DNA of 59,532 bases from Deltaproteobacteria bacterium (lineage in GTDB: Bacteria > Desulfobacterota > Syntrophia > Syntrophales > UBA2210), in contig JAFGTS010000044.1 of the NCBI GenBank assembly GCA_016933965.1, positions 1 to 59,532 on the forward strand, in the 5' to 3' direction. The position numbers and the translations under genes are program-made. The notes under the pieces are model-generated. The model ran no database searches, had not been told where the DNA came from, and saw only the letters and a program-made list of their open reading frames with translations. Shown here piece after piece: positions 31,466 through 41,188 of this stretch (position 1 is its first letter; each line of letters opens with the position of its first letter).

Positions 31466-32236
31466 ATGGCCGATTACAATACAATGGAACTGATGATATG
31501 CGTTGCAGCGAGGGAACTGGAGGACGGTGCGTCCGTCGGGGTCGGCACCGGCGCTCCCTGCGCGGCGGCGATGCTTGCTCAGAAAACCCGTTCACCGAAC
31601 CTGCTGATCATGTTCGAGGCAGGCGGGGTGGCTCCCATACTTCCCGAGATGCCCATATCCGTGGGCGATTCCCGGACATTCTGGCGGGCGGTAATGGCAA
31701 GCGGCATGTGCGAGATCATGGAGACATGCTGCCGGGGGATGGTGGATTACACCTTTCTGGGCGGAGCCCAGATCGACATGTATGGAAATCTGAATTCGAC
31801 GCGCATCGGCGGCGAGCACCAGAAACCGAAGATCAGACTGCCGGGAAGCGGTGGTGCCAACGACTTCGCCTCGCTCTGCTGGAGAATGATGGTCATCACC
31901 CCTCAGGACAACAGGCGGTTCGTCGAAAAAACGGATTATATCACTACGCCGGGCTGGCTCGAAGGAGGAGATTCCCGCTCGAAATCGGGTCTCCCACTGG
32001 GGGCCGGTCCCTACAAGATCATCACAAATATGGCGGTGCTCGATTTTGAACCGGAATCCAAGAGGATGCGGATCATTTCCGTGAACCCGGGGTATTCGGA
32101 AAAGGACGTTCAGGACAATTGCGGGTTTGAACTGCTGCGGGCCTCAAAGATCGTGGAAACCCACCCGCCCACGGATAAGGAACTGAAGGTCCTCAGAGAG
32201 GAAGTGGATCCCTACCGGTATATTATCGGCCGGTGA
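31466..32236 (+). CDS. CoA-transferase beta subunit, glutaconate (GctB)/IpdB type
   Basis: A 256-residue protein similar to GctB over its length: SVGVGTGAPCAAAMLAQK, LLIMFEAGGVAP, GGAQIDMYGNLNSTRIG, RLPGSGGANDFAS and DYITTPGWLEGG. Glu51, in MFEAGG, aligns with the active-site Glu54 of GctB that forms the glutamyl-CoA intermediate, so transferase chemistry is possible. The two subunits form an operon ending in a strong terminator. An operator shared with the TetR-headed catabolic cluster lies upstream of the pair, tying it to the same pathway. Confidence 0.88.
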   Translation: MADYNTMELMICVAARELEDGASVGVGTGAPCAAAMLAQKTRSPNLLIMFEAGGVAPILPEMPISVGDSRTFWRAVMASGMCEIMETCCRGMVDYTFLGGAQIDMYGNLNSTRIGGEHQKPKIRLPGSGGANDFASLCWRMMVITPQDNRRFVEKTDYITTPGWLEGGDSRSKSGLPLGAGPYKIITNMAVLDFEPESKRMRIISVNPGYSEKDVQDNCGFELLRASKIVETHPPTDKELKVLREEVDPYRYIIGR

Positions 32237-32268
32237 TGGAATCCTGGAGTTCGGAAGGAATCCGAAAA

Positions 32269-32301
32269 GAGGCCATGGCTCTCAGCCATGGCCTCTTTTT
32301 A
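32269..32301 (+). terminator. Intrinsic terminator after the CoA-transferase genes
   Basis: A perfect 12-bp stem, GAGGCCATGGCT with AGCCATGGCCTC, and a 3-base loop CTC, followed by TTTTTATT. It lies 32 bases past the beta-subunit stop and may also serve the convergent small gene ending at 32377. Confidence 0.92.
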
Positions 32302-32376
32302 TTCGTTCATCTTTAATGCGGGGTTTTTCCGGGCGTGTCGGAGAGACCTCTCACCGCCCATGGACGGCTCTCTCTA

Positions 32377-32658
32377 TCAGAGGCACAATATTTCGTCCAG
32401 CGTCAGGTCTTCCACCCGCACGGGATCGATACCCTTGATATGGGCGGCGAGTTCCCTGGCCGACATCTCCGGTACGGTCCTGACGATGCGGTAGTTGTGG
32501 TCCTGAAGCCAGTTCATGAACTGCCAGCCGAGACATTCCTTACAGTGGACACTCTTTTTGTGAATATAGGCATCGCCTTCGAGACCTTCGAGTTCCTTGT
32601 GCCTGGGACACGCGATGTCAACACAGAACTGTCCCGAAACGTATTTTTTCTCTTTCAT
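32377..32658 (-). CDS. Small Cys-containing protein of unknown function
   Basis: A 93-residue protein not recognised as a known family. Four cysteines in two groups (FCVDIACPRH near 12-19 and VHCKEC near 38-42) could bind zinc or a cluster; the rest is acidic with LTLDEILCL at the end. ATG at 32658 is chosen for the GGAGTCTGATTG site, and it begins four bases past the stop of the upstream gene. It is the last gene of the nadE run. Confidence 0.65.
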   Translation of the reverse strand: MKEKKYVSGQFCVDIACPRHKELEGLEGDAYIHKKSVHCKECLGWQFMNWLQDHNYRIVRTVPEMSARELAAHIKGIDPVRVEDLTLDEILCL

Positions 32659-32661
32659 CAA

Positions 32662-32874
32662 TCAGACTCCTTTCTTTCCTCTCAATATATCAAAGCTGCT
32701 GTTCTGGTAATCCATTTTGTCTCCAACCGAGCTTCCACAGATGGGACAAACATAATCATATTTATCGCCGTCGGCAAGGACCAGCAACAGTCGTTTCCTT
32801 ACCGGGACGGCCCTTTTGCAGGTGGCACAGTACAGTTCGGTGGCCTCGAATTCATCGAACGAGTCCCGTTTCAT
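32662..32874 (-). CDS. Small zinc-ribbon protein
   Basis: A 70-residue protein with two CxxC knuckles, LYCATCKRAV and YVCPICGSS, about 24 residues apart: a zinc-ribbon layout. The start overlaps the nadE stop as ATGA, so translation is coupled. The function is unknown; regulatory or structural roles are possible. Confidence 0.68.
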   Translation of the reverse strand: MKRDSFDEFEATELYCATCKRAVPVRKRLLLVLADGDKYDYVCPICGSSVGDKMDYQNSSFDILRGKKGV

Positions 32875-34937
32875 AGGTCAGCGTCTTTCTCCGGTATTAT
32901 GTCAGCACTGTCCAGCCAGACGGTTGCCTCGCTGTCGCTCGGTGCCCGGTAATCGCCCCGGGGCGAAAGGGAGCCGCCGGACCCGATCTTCGGGGCGTTG
33001 GGAATACAGGAACGTTTGAACTGGCTCGTTTTGAAAAAACGATAGAGGTAAACCTTCAGCCATTTTTTTATTTCACCGATGGTATATTCATTCCTCGCGC
33101 CCTCCGGAACGTCGGGCCATTGTCCGGCTTTCCTGTCTTTCCATGTATTGTAAGCGATGAATGCTATCTTGGCGGGCCCGTATCCGTAGCGGGTTATATA
33201 GAAATTGTTGAAATCCTGCAGTTCATAAGGCCCGATAGTTTCTTCGGTTTTCTGCGCCGGTATATCATTATTTTCTCCGGGAATCAATTCCGGGCTGATC
33301 TCCGTTCCAATAATGTCCGACAGGACCTGTTCCGTTTCCCCGTCGAACTGATGCGAGTCGATGACCCACCGGATGACGTGCCGTATCAGGGTCTTGGGAA
33401 CGCTCGCGTTCACGCTGTAATGGGACATGTGATCGCCGACGCCGTATGTGCTCCACCCGAGCGCCAGTTCGCTCAGGTCGCCCGTTCCGACAACGATCGC
33501 GTCCCGCAGGTTCGCGATGCGGAACAGATGGGAGGTGCGTTCGCCGGCCTGGACGTTCTCGAACGTGATATCATAGGTCTTCTCACCCTGGGCATAGGGG
33601 TGCCCGATATCCTTGAACATCTGCATACAGCTCGGCCTGATATCAAGCTCGTTCGCCTCGACCGAGAGGGCCTTCATGAGGCTCAGGGCATTCCGGTATG
33701 TCCGCTCTGACGTTGCGAATCCCGGCATGGTATAGGCCTTGATGTTCGACCGGGGAAGGCCGAGCAGGTCCATGGTGCGGGCCGTCACGATAAGCGCGTG
33801 GGTGGAGTCGAGGCCTCCCGATACGCCGATGACCACATTTTCAATGCCTGATGAGTCAAGTCGCTTCGCCAGTCCCTGAACCTGGATATTGTATATCTCG
33901 AAGCACCGGAGGTCCCTCTTTTCCCGTTCCGCTGGAATATAGGGAAATCGCGAATATTCGCGGTCAAGCAGGACCCTTTCTTCGGGGATGTCGGCGCTGA
34001 AGGTTACCGTGCGAAACGGCGCCGAATCACTCCGGCATGCCCGCGCGTTCTGACTGAAACAGGTCATGCGCATTCTGTCCTGGGCGAGCCGATCCACGTC
34101 TATATCTCCGAAAATTATCTGCGGCTTCCGTAAAAAGCGCTCCGATTCGGCCAGCAGGGTGCCGTTTTCGTATATCATGGCGTGTCCGTCCCAGGCGAGG
34201 TCCGTCGTCGACTCGCCGTAGCCGGCCGCCGTGTACAGGTATGCCGATATCAGGCGCGCCGACTGGCTTGCAACGAGGGCATGCCGGTATTCCGATTTTC
34301 CCACCACGATGTTCGATGCCGAGAGATTGGCTATCACCGTGGCCCCCGTCAGTGCCGCCCTGCTCGACGGGGCGATCGGTACCCAGAGGTCTTCGCATAT
34401 TTCAACGAAGAACCTGCAATGTCTGATGTTGTCGATATCGAAGATAAGATCCGCACCGAAAGGAATACCGGACTGATCACACAGACGGACATGCCGTGAC
34501 AGGGCGTCTTCGGCCGGGCTGAACTGCCTGCCTTCATAAAACTCCCGGTAGTTGGGAAGATAGGATTTGACCGCAACTCCGAGAATGGCTCCCCGGTACA
34601 TGACAATGCCGCAATTGAAGAGAAGTTCGTCGACTTGAAGAGGGGCCCCGACGATGATGATCAGGGGAAGGTTCGCCGTTGCCTCCAAAACCTGTTTGAG
34701 GGCGTTCTGGACGCCCTCAAGAAGAGCTTCCTGGTGAAAGAGGTCCTCATTGGAATAGGAAGAGATGCCCAGTTCAGGGAATACGGCTAACAGGGCCTTG
34801 TTCCCGGCTGCCTTCCGGGCGAGGTCGATCGTGCTTTTCGCGTTGAACTGGGGGTCCGAGACGCGCACCTCCGGCGAACAGAGGGCGACCCTGATGAAGC
34901 CGTGATGGTATAGATTGAAGAACTCTCTCTCATTCAT
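32871..34937 (-). CDS. nadE: Glutamine-dependent NAD(+) synthetase
   Basis: A 688-residue two-domain enzyme. The N-terminal nitrilase-like glutaminase domain shows the full triad: Glu55 (FPELGISSY), Lys124 (AVKSYLPNY) and Cys181 (EICEDLW). The C-terminal synthetase domain starts about 345 and has the ATP-pyrophosphatase loop SGGLDS at 373-378. It makes NAD+ from deamido-NAD+, ATP and glutamine. The length matches the large bacterial type (as in Mycobacterium) rather than the short ammonia-dependent one. Two tiny Cys-rich genes follow with coupled starts. Confidence 0.95.
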   Translation of the reverse strand: MNEREFFNLYHHGFIRVALCSPEVRVSDPQFNAKSTIDLARKAAGNKALLAVFPELGISSYSNEDLFHQEALLEGVQNALKQVLEATANLPLIIIVGAPLQVDELLFNCGIVMYRGAILGVAVKSYLPNYREFYEGRQFSPAEDALSRHVRLCDQSGIPFGADLIFDIDNIRHCRFFVEICEDLWVPIAPSSRAALTGATVIANLSASNIVVGKSEYRHALVASQSARLISAYLYTAAGYGESTTDLAWDGHAMIYENGTLLAESERFLRKPQIIFGDIDVDRLAQDRMRMTCFSQNARACRSDSAPFRTVTFSADIPEERVLLDREYSRFPYIPAEREKRDLRCFEIYNIQVQGLAKRLDSSGIENVVIGVSGGLDSTHALIVTARTMDLLGLPRSNIKAYTMPGFATSERTYRNALSLMKALSVEANELDIRPSCMQMFKDIGHPYAQGEKTYDITFENVQAGERTSHLFRIANLRDAIVVGTGDLSELALGWSTYGVGDHMSHYSVNASVPKTLIRHVIRWVIDSHQFDGETEQVLSDIIGTEISPELIPGENNDIPAQKTEETIGPYELQDFNNFYITRYGYGPAKIAFIAYNTWKDRKAGQWPDVPEGARNEYTIGEIKKWLKVYLYRFFKTSQFKRSCIPNAPKIGSGGSLSPRGDYRAPSDSEATVWLDSADIIPEKDADL

Positions 34938-34957
34938 GAACCGCTTTTTGTTTCCTC

Positions 34958-35561
34958 TCAGGTTGCAGTCTTAAGGGCCGACGCCTGCTCATGAACAGCC
35001 ACGGCCGCTTCCCCCGCTTCTCTCATGGTTCTTCCCAGGGAAAGAAATCCGTGGTTTTTCATTATGATAAACCAGTGGTCGCTTAATATTTCCATTACGC
35101 TCGACACCAGTTCCACGGACCCGAAGGGTTCCTCCCGGCATGTTTCCGGTATTGAAAGCGCATGCGCCGCCTCGAGTATGCGCCTTGAATGTCCATGAAA
35201 GATGGCATGAACGTCTTTTCTCCGGCGGTAGATCTCATGGTGCAGCATGCTTTCCGACGAAGGGTTTCTGGTTCCTCCGGCCGTAATGATTCCCTTTTCG
35301 AGGTCACAGTCATGAACAAGAACAAAGGAATCATCGGTGAGGCAATCCTTCAGCCCCAGCTCGGATGCCGTTATTATGAATGAATTATCATGCTTATGCA
35401 ACCGGAAACTGAGATTTCCCAGGGAGCTGCCCCGGTACAGGGGTGTCAGTTCCAGTCGGTGGAAGGCGCGGCACCATTTCCTGAGTTCGTCTGTTCTGTC
35501 ATCGGCGGGAACACTGTTCCCCTTCCATGTGACGGTAAATCCTATTCTCATGCTGTTCGGC

Positions 35562-35569
<8 letters not shown>
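34958..35569 (-). CDS. Class II aldolase/adducin-family protein
   Basis: About 203 residues, starting MYEPNSMRIGF. The class II aldolase fold is indicated by SSLGNLSFRLH, TAGGTRNPSSESMLHHEIYR, the metal-binding HGHSRR and MKNHGFLSLG, so the three zinc-type histidines are present. Family members include fuculose-phosphate aldolase and ribulose-phosphate epimerase. The start is uncertain: ATG at 35569 overlaps the thioredoxin gene by 8 bases, and ATG at 35551 would also be possible; neither has a strong ribosome-binding site. Substrate unknown. Confidence 0.78.
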
Positions 35570-36005
<436 letters not shown>

Positions 36006-36028
36006 GCCGGGTCTTACCTTTTCTATTT

Positions 36029-36514
36029 CTAATATCCTGCTTCCACTATCACGGGGTCCAGGATCCTCACCACTTCAGCCGGCGGCATCTCGACCAGCAG
36101 GCCCCGCCTGCCTCCGTTGATATAGATACGCTCAAGCTCAAGAATGCTTCTTTCCATATAAAGCGGTAAAGGCTTCCTCGTTCCGAAAGGGGATGTCCCG
36201 CCGACCTGATATCCCGTATGTCTCTGGACCTCTTCGGGAGTGCAGGGCCGAACCGTCTTTGCCCCCCGCAGGCGGGCCATTGTCTTTGCCGACACTTCCT
36301 TGTCGCCGTTCATGAGAACAATGAAGGGGTCCCCGTTTTCGTCCTCCATGACGATGGTCTTCACGGCAAGGTGCTCGCCTATGTTCAGTTCCCTTGAAGC
36401 AACTTTCGTGCCGCCCCGGTCCTCATATCGGTAAAAATGGGGAACGAAATCAACCTTTTCCTTTTTCAGCATCCGGATCGCCGGTGTGCCGGTAACCTTT
36501 TCCTTTGCCGCCAT
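36029..36514 (-). CDS. ybaK: YbaK/EbsC-type aminoacyl-tRNA deacylase
   Basis: A 161-residue protein of the YbaK/ProX editing superfamily: TPAIRMLKKEKVDF, KTIVMEDENGDPFIVLMNGD, the conserved GYQVGGTSPFGTRKPLP loop and NGGRRGLLVEM. YbaK hydrolyses Cys-tRNA(Pro) and related mischarged tRNAs. ATG at 36514 is chosen because the sequence conserved in the family begins there; the frame upstream is open but unlike the family. First gene of a run through trxC and nadE. Confidence 0.88.
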   Translation of the reverse strand: MAAKEKVTGTPAIRMLKKEKVDFVPHFYRYEDRGGTKVASRELNIGEHLAVKTIVMEDENGDPFIVLMNGDKEVSAKTMARLRGAKTVRPCTPEEVQRHTGYQVGGTSPFGTRKPLPLYMERSILELERIYINGGRRGLLVEMPPAEVVRILDPVIVEAGY

Positions 36515-36670
36515 GAAGCAGCCCTTCTCATCCTGTAATCGCGCGTAATCTATCACAGAGTCGAAAAGGTCTCAAGTGGATGTCGTGCATAATGACACTG
36601 CCCTGTATGCATGTTTTATTATAGTTGCTCATAATCCCTTTTTTACTGAGCCCGAAACGTTACAGTCAGT

Positions 36671-36703
36671 GGCAAAGGGGCAAAGCGACAGAGCGACAAA
36701 GTG
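36671..36703. repeat. Short 8-bp tandem array (GCGACAAA-type)
   Basis: Four to five units: GTGGCAAA, GGGGCAAA, GCGACAGA, GCGACAAA, GTGAACAT. The same unit forms the long array at 56893-57018, and both arrays sit just before a copy of the double-hairpin element. Confidence 0.7.
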
Positions 36704-36740
36704 AACATCATGAAACGTGTGATATCAAGTGTTCCTTCAG

Positions 36741-36873
36741 TTCCCCCTTTAGCAAAGGGGGATCAAGGGGGATTTTACATACGAAAATCCCTCCCGACCT
36801 CCCTTTACAAAGGGAGGAGAAAAACTTTTGAACCCCATAAAACCGTTTCAATGGCCGCTTCAAAAGGGATTTG
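36741..36873. repeat. Interspersed double-hairpin element, copy B
   Basis: CCCCCTTT-AGC-AAAGGGGG and CCTCCCTTT-AC-AAAGGGAGG, joined by GATCAAGGGGGATTTTACAT, then a tail with TTGAACCCCAT and CCGTTTCAATGGCCGCTT. The tail is shared with copy C at 57051-57173 but not with copy A. Confidence 0.85.
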
Positions 36874-36931
36874 CGCAGGCGGAGAAACATCGAATATTTT
36901 GTCTCATCATGATGGGAATAGGAATATTGGA

Positions 36932-36960
36932 TTGACAACCCGTTGTAACAAGGGGCATAT
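36932..36960 (+). promoter_or_regulatory. Candidate sigma-70 promoter for the secreted-protein gene
   Basis: TTGACA (36932-36937), a 17-base spacer and GCATAT (36955-36960), about 60 bases before the ATG at 37022. Confidence 0.4.
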
Positions 36961-37021
36961 GAGTGGTATAGTCCTGCTGAACGAGAAGACAAAAAATATA
37001 GGGACGGTAAACGGCGGAGAC

Positions 37022-37513
37022 ATGAGGGATTCGGATCGCATGAAGATCATCGCGTTTGCGGCAGTGTTCGGGATCTGCATGGGACTGTTTCCATTGGATG
37101 GTCCGGTATCATATGCCGAAGATAATCTGCCGCAGGCCGTCGTTGAAACCATCGAGCGGGAGGCGATGCGTTCCTACCCCTCTTCCGATGACGACCGGCA
37201 AGCCTATATCGATCGCCAGAAACGGGATTTTCATGCATTGTCCTCATATTCGCCCGATGGTGTCGATCCGGCAGTGATAGAGGAGATCAAGATCTCGGCC
37301 GCCGCGGCCTTTCCCCACAATTTCAGTGCCCGGAAGTTCTTTGTCGAAGCGCAGATCCGGGACTACCTTTTTGTCAGGGATTATTGGAATCCCGGTGTCC
37401 AGCCCGAGGTGATTTCACGGGTCAGGGATGAAGCTTTTTTGGAATTTCCCGAAGATTACAGCGCTCAGAAGCTGATTCTGGAAAAAAGGATCAGTGAGCT
37501 CATCGGTGACTGA
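37022..37513 (+). CDS. Secreted protein with three short internal repeats
   Basis: A 163-residue protein, family not recognised. ATG at 37022 has a GGCGGAG site; ATG at 37040 would begin exactly at the signal peptide (MKIIAFAAVFGICMG...), with cleavage likely after VSYA. The mature part has three repeats of about 38 residues built on a hydrophobic/charged helix, an FP or YP turn and an S/D-A-x-K helix (compare AAAFPHNFSARKFF and AFLEFPEDYSAQKLI). Periplasmic or extracellular by inference. It is followed by TPR and HEAT lipoprotein genes on the same strand. Confidence 0.72.
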   Translation: MRDSDRMKIIAFAAVFGICMGLFPLDGPVSYAEDNLPQAVVETIEREAMRSYPSSDDDRQAYIDRQKRDFHALSSYSPDGVDPAVIEEIKISAAAAFPHNFSARKFFVEAQIRDYLFVRDYWNPGVQPEVISRVRDEAFLEFPEDYSAQKLILEKRISELIGD

Positions 37514-37593
37514 TCATGAATAGGAGGGGCAGCTTTTTTCAGGTTGATTTTCACTGCCTTTTGATTTAGATATATGTTTCAAAGGTGATATTA

Positions 37594-38364
37594 ATGAGGA
37601 AAGCAGCCTTCATCCTTGCAGTCGCCGGTATTTTTCTTTTCCTGGCCTCCTGCCAGTTCTTCCATGAATCGAAACTTCCGGAAACCATGGGAGTCAGTCT
37701 GGTGAGCGCCGATGATTACAATAATCAGGGAATTGCCTGGCGTTGCCTGGGGGAACTGGATCAGGCCATCGAATGCTACGACCGGGCTCTTGAACTGGAC
37801 CCGGATCATGCCATCGCATACAATAATCGCGGTGTCGCCTGGCGGCTGAAGGGTGATTTCCAGCAGGCCGTCAAGGACTACAGCAAGGCGTTGGAAATAG
37901 ATCCGCTTCTCGCGGCCGCATACAATAACCGGGGTGTCATTTACGGCATGGAAGGAAATCTCGGACAGGCCATAGGTCATTACAACAAAGCCCTTTCCAT
38001 CGATATCTTCTGTGCCGATTACTATAACAACCGAGGGGTTGCCAGGGAAATGAAGGGTGACCTGGACGTGGCCATCGATAATTACGAAAAGGCCATCGAG
38101 ATAGATTCCGAGCATGCCGTCGCCTTTAACAACCTCGGTGTGGCCATGCGGGTCAGGGGCGATATCGACCAGGCCATAGATAATTACAACCGGGCCCTTG
38201 AGTTGAACCCCGCCTTCGCGGACGCCTATTACAACCGCGGTATCGCCTGGAAAATGAAGGGAGACATCCGCCAGGCCGTATCGGATATGAAGAAGGCCCT
38301 CAGCCTGAATCCCAAGAACAAGAAATACCAGATTTTCCTCGCCTATCTTGAATCACGCCTGTAG
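37594..38364 (+). CDS. TPR-repeat lipoprotein
   Basis: A 256-residue protein starting MRKAAFILAVAG (ATG at 37594 with an AAAGGTGAT site). The signal peptide ends in the lipobox LASC, giving a lipidated Cys. Six or so tetratricopeptide repeats of 34 residues follow, each with the Y-N-N-x-G/A-x-A pattern and ALELDP-type ends. TPR proteins make protein-protein contacts; this one is likely anchored to the inner or outer membrane. Partner unknown. Confidence 0.88.
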   Translation: MRKAAFILAVAGIFLFLASCQFFHESKLPETMGVSLVSADDYNNQGIAWRCLGELDQAIECYDRALELDPDHAIAYNNRGVAWRLKGDFQQAVKDYSKALEIDPLLAAAYNNRGVIYGMEGNLGQAIGHYNKALSIDIFCADYYNNRGVAREMKGDLDVAIDNYEKAIEIDSEHAVAFNNLGVAMRVRGDIDQAIDNYNRALELNPAFADAYYNRGIAWKMKGDIRQAVSDMKKALSLNPKNKKYQIFLAYLESRL

Positions 38365-38508
38365 TATTAAAAAATATCGGCCCACGATGCACGGAAGGGA
38401 AAGCGCTCATCTTGTGCTTTGCCGGAATGTATGGCAGAAACGTTCCGATCGCCACTGCAGGGAGGAGGCATATGCAGCCTCCGGGTGGGTGACGGAGGAA
38501 GGGTGACC

Positions 38509-41130
38509 ATGATCAAAAAAACGCATAGTTCTTCTGCTGCGGCAGCCCTGCTCCTGCTGCTCGGCATCCTGTTCGCCGCCTGCCAGGGTGATCCCTTCGC
38601 CGGCGTGAAAGCCGACAATCCGGTACAGTGGGGGGAAGCGGTGAAAAAAATGGTTGCCGCCGGCGACCCGCGGGTCATACCCTATCTTGAAGAGGGTTTG
38701 AAGAACGGCAACCGCTATGTTCGAAAGACCGCCGCCTGGGGGCTTGGCAGAATGAAGGACACCGCGGCCGTCGAGAGCCTCACGGCGGCGCTTGACGATG
38801 AATTCTGGGAAGTGCGCAAGGCGGCCGTTGTCGCCCTGGGCGACATAGGTGACGACCGTGGCATTGTTCCTCTTATTACTGTCCTTGGCGACGCCGACTG
38901 TGATGTACGGTATTCCGCCATGCGGGCCTTGGAAAAGACCGGTGCGGCCACGGAGGACGCCCTCCTTGCGGCACTGCGTTCGAATAACGGGACGATTAGG
39001 GAAGGCGCGGCGAAAACCCTCCAGGAGCGGGGGTGGCGGCCGGGAACCGTCGAGGAAGAAGTATGGTTCTCCCTTGCCCTGAAACAATGGGAGCCGGTCA
39101 AGGCCGGCGGGGATGCGGGACTTCCGGTCCTCGTCGACTATCTGGCCTATGATGATATTTCCTCTCAGGTAATGGTACCCCTGTTCCGTGCCGTCGGTCC
39201 GGCCGCGGTCCGGTCCCTGGAGCTATCCCTGGGTGATGACGACAGTACCGTTCGTGCCCGGTCAGCGGAGATCCTCGATGCCCTCGGCTGGAAACCCTCG
39301 ACCGTCGAAATGCGTATCAGCTATGCCGTCGCGCGGGGCCGGTGGGATGACTTACGGAACATGAAGGGGGATATCCTGACGCCGCTTTTGAAGGTGCTTC
39401 GGGACGGTGACGCCGGCATCAGGCGCCAGGCCGCCGAGGTCCTGTCCGACCTGCACTGGAAGCCGCAAAACGACCGTGAAAGGATAGATCATCTCATTGC
39501 GAAAGGTGATTGGGAGGCGGTATCGGCAGAGGGGAAAGGGGCCGCGGGGCGGCTGGTGGATCTTCTCAATGACCGGGATCCGTCCGTCAGGAGCGCTGCG
39601 GCATTGTCGCTCGGCTCCATCGGCGACGGCGACGCACTCCCCGCGCTGATGGAAGCCCTTGCCGATAGGGACTGCACCGTGCGGCAGGCAGCCGTGGAGG
39701 CGCTCGGTCTCCTGGCCGATCCGCGGGCGGTGCCTGCGTTGATCGGAGCAATGAAAGACCGCTCCTGTGATGTCCGGGAAAAGTCGGCGCCGGCATTCGC
39801 GCGCATCGGTGAGCACGCTGTTGAACCCCTGATCGCCGTCCTGGAGGAGAACAATCGCTATCTGAATGAGGGTGTTCTCGATTCCCTGGGGCAGATCGGT
39901 GATCCGCGGGCGGTAGAGCCGGTGATCGGCACACTGGGAGATACTGACAAAAAAATAAGAATATCCGCCGCCCGTGCCCTGGGTGAGATCAGGGATCGAC
40001 AGGCAGTGGTCCCCCTTGTCGAAGCGCTGCATGATGTGGAGCAGGATGTCCGGGAGAGTGCGGCAAAGGCCCTTGGTGAGATCGGTGATGCGGCGGCCCT
40101 GGACCCCTTGACGGAGCTCCTGCGCGATACGGACAACAACCGGTTTGTCAGGGAAAACGCCGTTGAGGCGCTTGGTAACATACATGGACCGGAAACAATA
40201 CCCATACTCGTGGAAGCTTTGGGGGACCGGAATGGTTTTGTCCGGGCGAAAGCGGCCGGTGTCATGGGTGGAATAACCGACGCCCGGGTGGAAGAGGCAC
40301 TGATCGCAGCCCTCGCCGATGAGGTCTACGCGGTGCAGGCGGCCGCGGCGGAGTCCCTCGCATCGTTGGGGTGGCAGCCATCGTCGGAAACAGAGAAAGC
40401 CCACTATCTTCTGGGCATGAAGAAATGGGAGGAACTGGCGAAGATCGGTTCACCAGCAGCCGTGCCCCTGCTGGCGGCCATGAAGGATCCGGATTCAGAG
40501 GTCAAGACGGAGGCGTCCGGGGCCCTTGTTTCCATCGGGGGTGATGCGGTGGAGATCTTGATGAATGAGATCGCGGACGGCAGATCGCCGATCCGGGCCG
40601 ATGTGGCCGAGATTCTGGGCGATATCAGCGACAGCCGGTCCGTGGAGGTGCTCATAACCGCCCTGAACGACGATGATTCGGGAGTACGAAAAAACGCCGC
40701 TGTGGCCCTCGGCAGGATCGGTGACGCCAGGGCGGTGCAGCCGTTGATAGGTCACCTGCGTGACTGGTGGGCCGGCGAGGAAGCCGCCGCGGCTCTCGAG
40801 AAGCTGAACTGGAAACCGCAGCATGAGGCCGATCGGATCCACTGGCTGGTTGCGAAGAGAAACTTTGATGAGTTGAAAAGCAGGTGGAACATGACGAAAG
40901 CGGTCCTTTTCGCGGACCTCGAATCGGGGGATTTCAATGCGGCGGAGAACGCGCTCACGGCGCTCCTGAAAATGGATATGACTGACGATATTATCCCCGA
41001 GCTGATCGACAGGATACAGCGGGCGGGGAACGGTGCAATGGCGGAGGCGTTTTTGAACTCACCGGAACCGAAGCTTGTCGCGGCAGCCCGCCAGTGGGCG
41101 GCCCGGCACGGATATTCCGTAAAGAAGTAG
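38509..41130 (+). CDS. Large HEAT-repeat lipoprotein
   Basis: An 873-residue protein starting MIKKTHSSSAAAALL (ATG at 38509; GGAGGAAGGG site). The lipobox is LFAAC. The mature part is almost wholly HEAT/PBS-lyase-type repeats of about 31 residues (pattern DPRAVxPLIxALxDxDxxVRxxAAxALGxIG). Five times the array is broken by an insert of about 25 residues with a W-x-P start and a Trp or Phe near the end (GWRPGTVEEE, GWKPSTVEMR, HWKPQNDRER, GWQPSSETEK, NWKPQHEADR). Probably a scaffold in the periplasm; no enzyme motif is seen. Confidence 0.87.
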   Translation: MIKKTHSSSAAAALLLLLGILFAACQGDPFAGVKADNPVQWGEAVKKMVAAGDPRVIPYLEEGLKNGNRYVRKTAAWGLGRMKDTAAVESLTAALDDEFWEVRKAAVVALGDIGDDRGIVPLITVLGDADCDVRYSAMRALEKTGAATEDALLAALRSNNGTIREGAAKTLQERGWRPGTVEEEVWFSLALKQWEPVKAGGDAGLPVLVDYLAYDDISSQVMVPLFRAVGPAAVRSLELSLGDDDSTVRARSAEILDALGWKPSTVEMRISYAVARGRWDDLRNMKGDILTPLLKVLRDGDAGIRRQAAEVLSDLHWKPQNDRERIDHLIAKGDWEAVSAEGKGAAGRLVDLLNDRDPSVRSAAALSLGSIGDGDALPALMEALADRDCTVRQAAVEALGLLADPRAVPALIGAMKDRSCDVREKSAPAFARIGEHAVEPLIAVLEENNRYLNEGVLDSLGQIGDPRAVEPVIGTLGDTDKKIRISAARALGEIRDRQAVVPLVEALHDVEQDVRESAAKALGEIGDAAALDPLTELLRDTDNNRFVRENAVEALGNIHGPETIPILVEALGDRNGFVRAKAAGVMGGITDARVEEALIAALADEVYAVQAAAAESLASLGWQPSSETEKAHYLLGMKKWEELAKIGSPAAVPLLAAMKDPDSEVKTEASGALVSIGGDAVEILMNEIADGRSPIRADVAEILGDISDSRSVEVLITALNDDDSGVRKNAAVALGRIGDARAVQPLIGHLRDWWAGEEAAAALEKLNWKPQHEADRIHWLVAKRNFDELKSRWNMTKAVLFADLESGDFNAAENALTALLKMDMTDDIIPELIDRIQRAGNGAMAEAFLNSPEPKLVAAARQWAARHGYSVKK

Positions 41131-41188
41131 CAGGCTTCCCTATACACTTATTTGAAAAAGGGTGAAATCACGAAACGAGCGGGACCAT

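Larger units (their letters stand above)
36515..37021. other. Intergenic region: 8-bp tandem repeat, hairpin element, promoter
   Basis: About 500 bases between divergent genes, without a supportable gene. It holds a short 8-bp tandem array (near 36671-36703), double-hairpin element copy B and a promoter-like pair near 36932-36960. Open frames crossing it only translate the repeat element. Confidence 0.65.

Noticed and set aside
36701-37021. N-terminal extension of the secreted-protein gene into the repeat element
   Set aside because: The extension translates double-hairpin element B, while a signal peptide and a ribosome-binding site support starting at 37022 or 37040.
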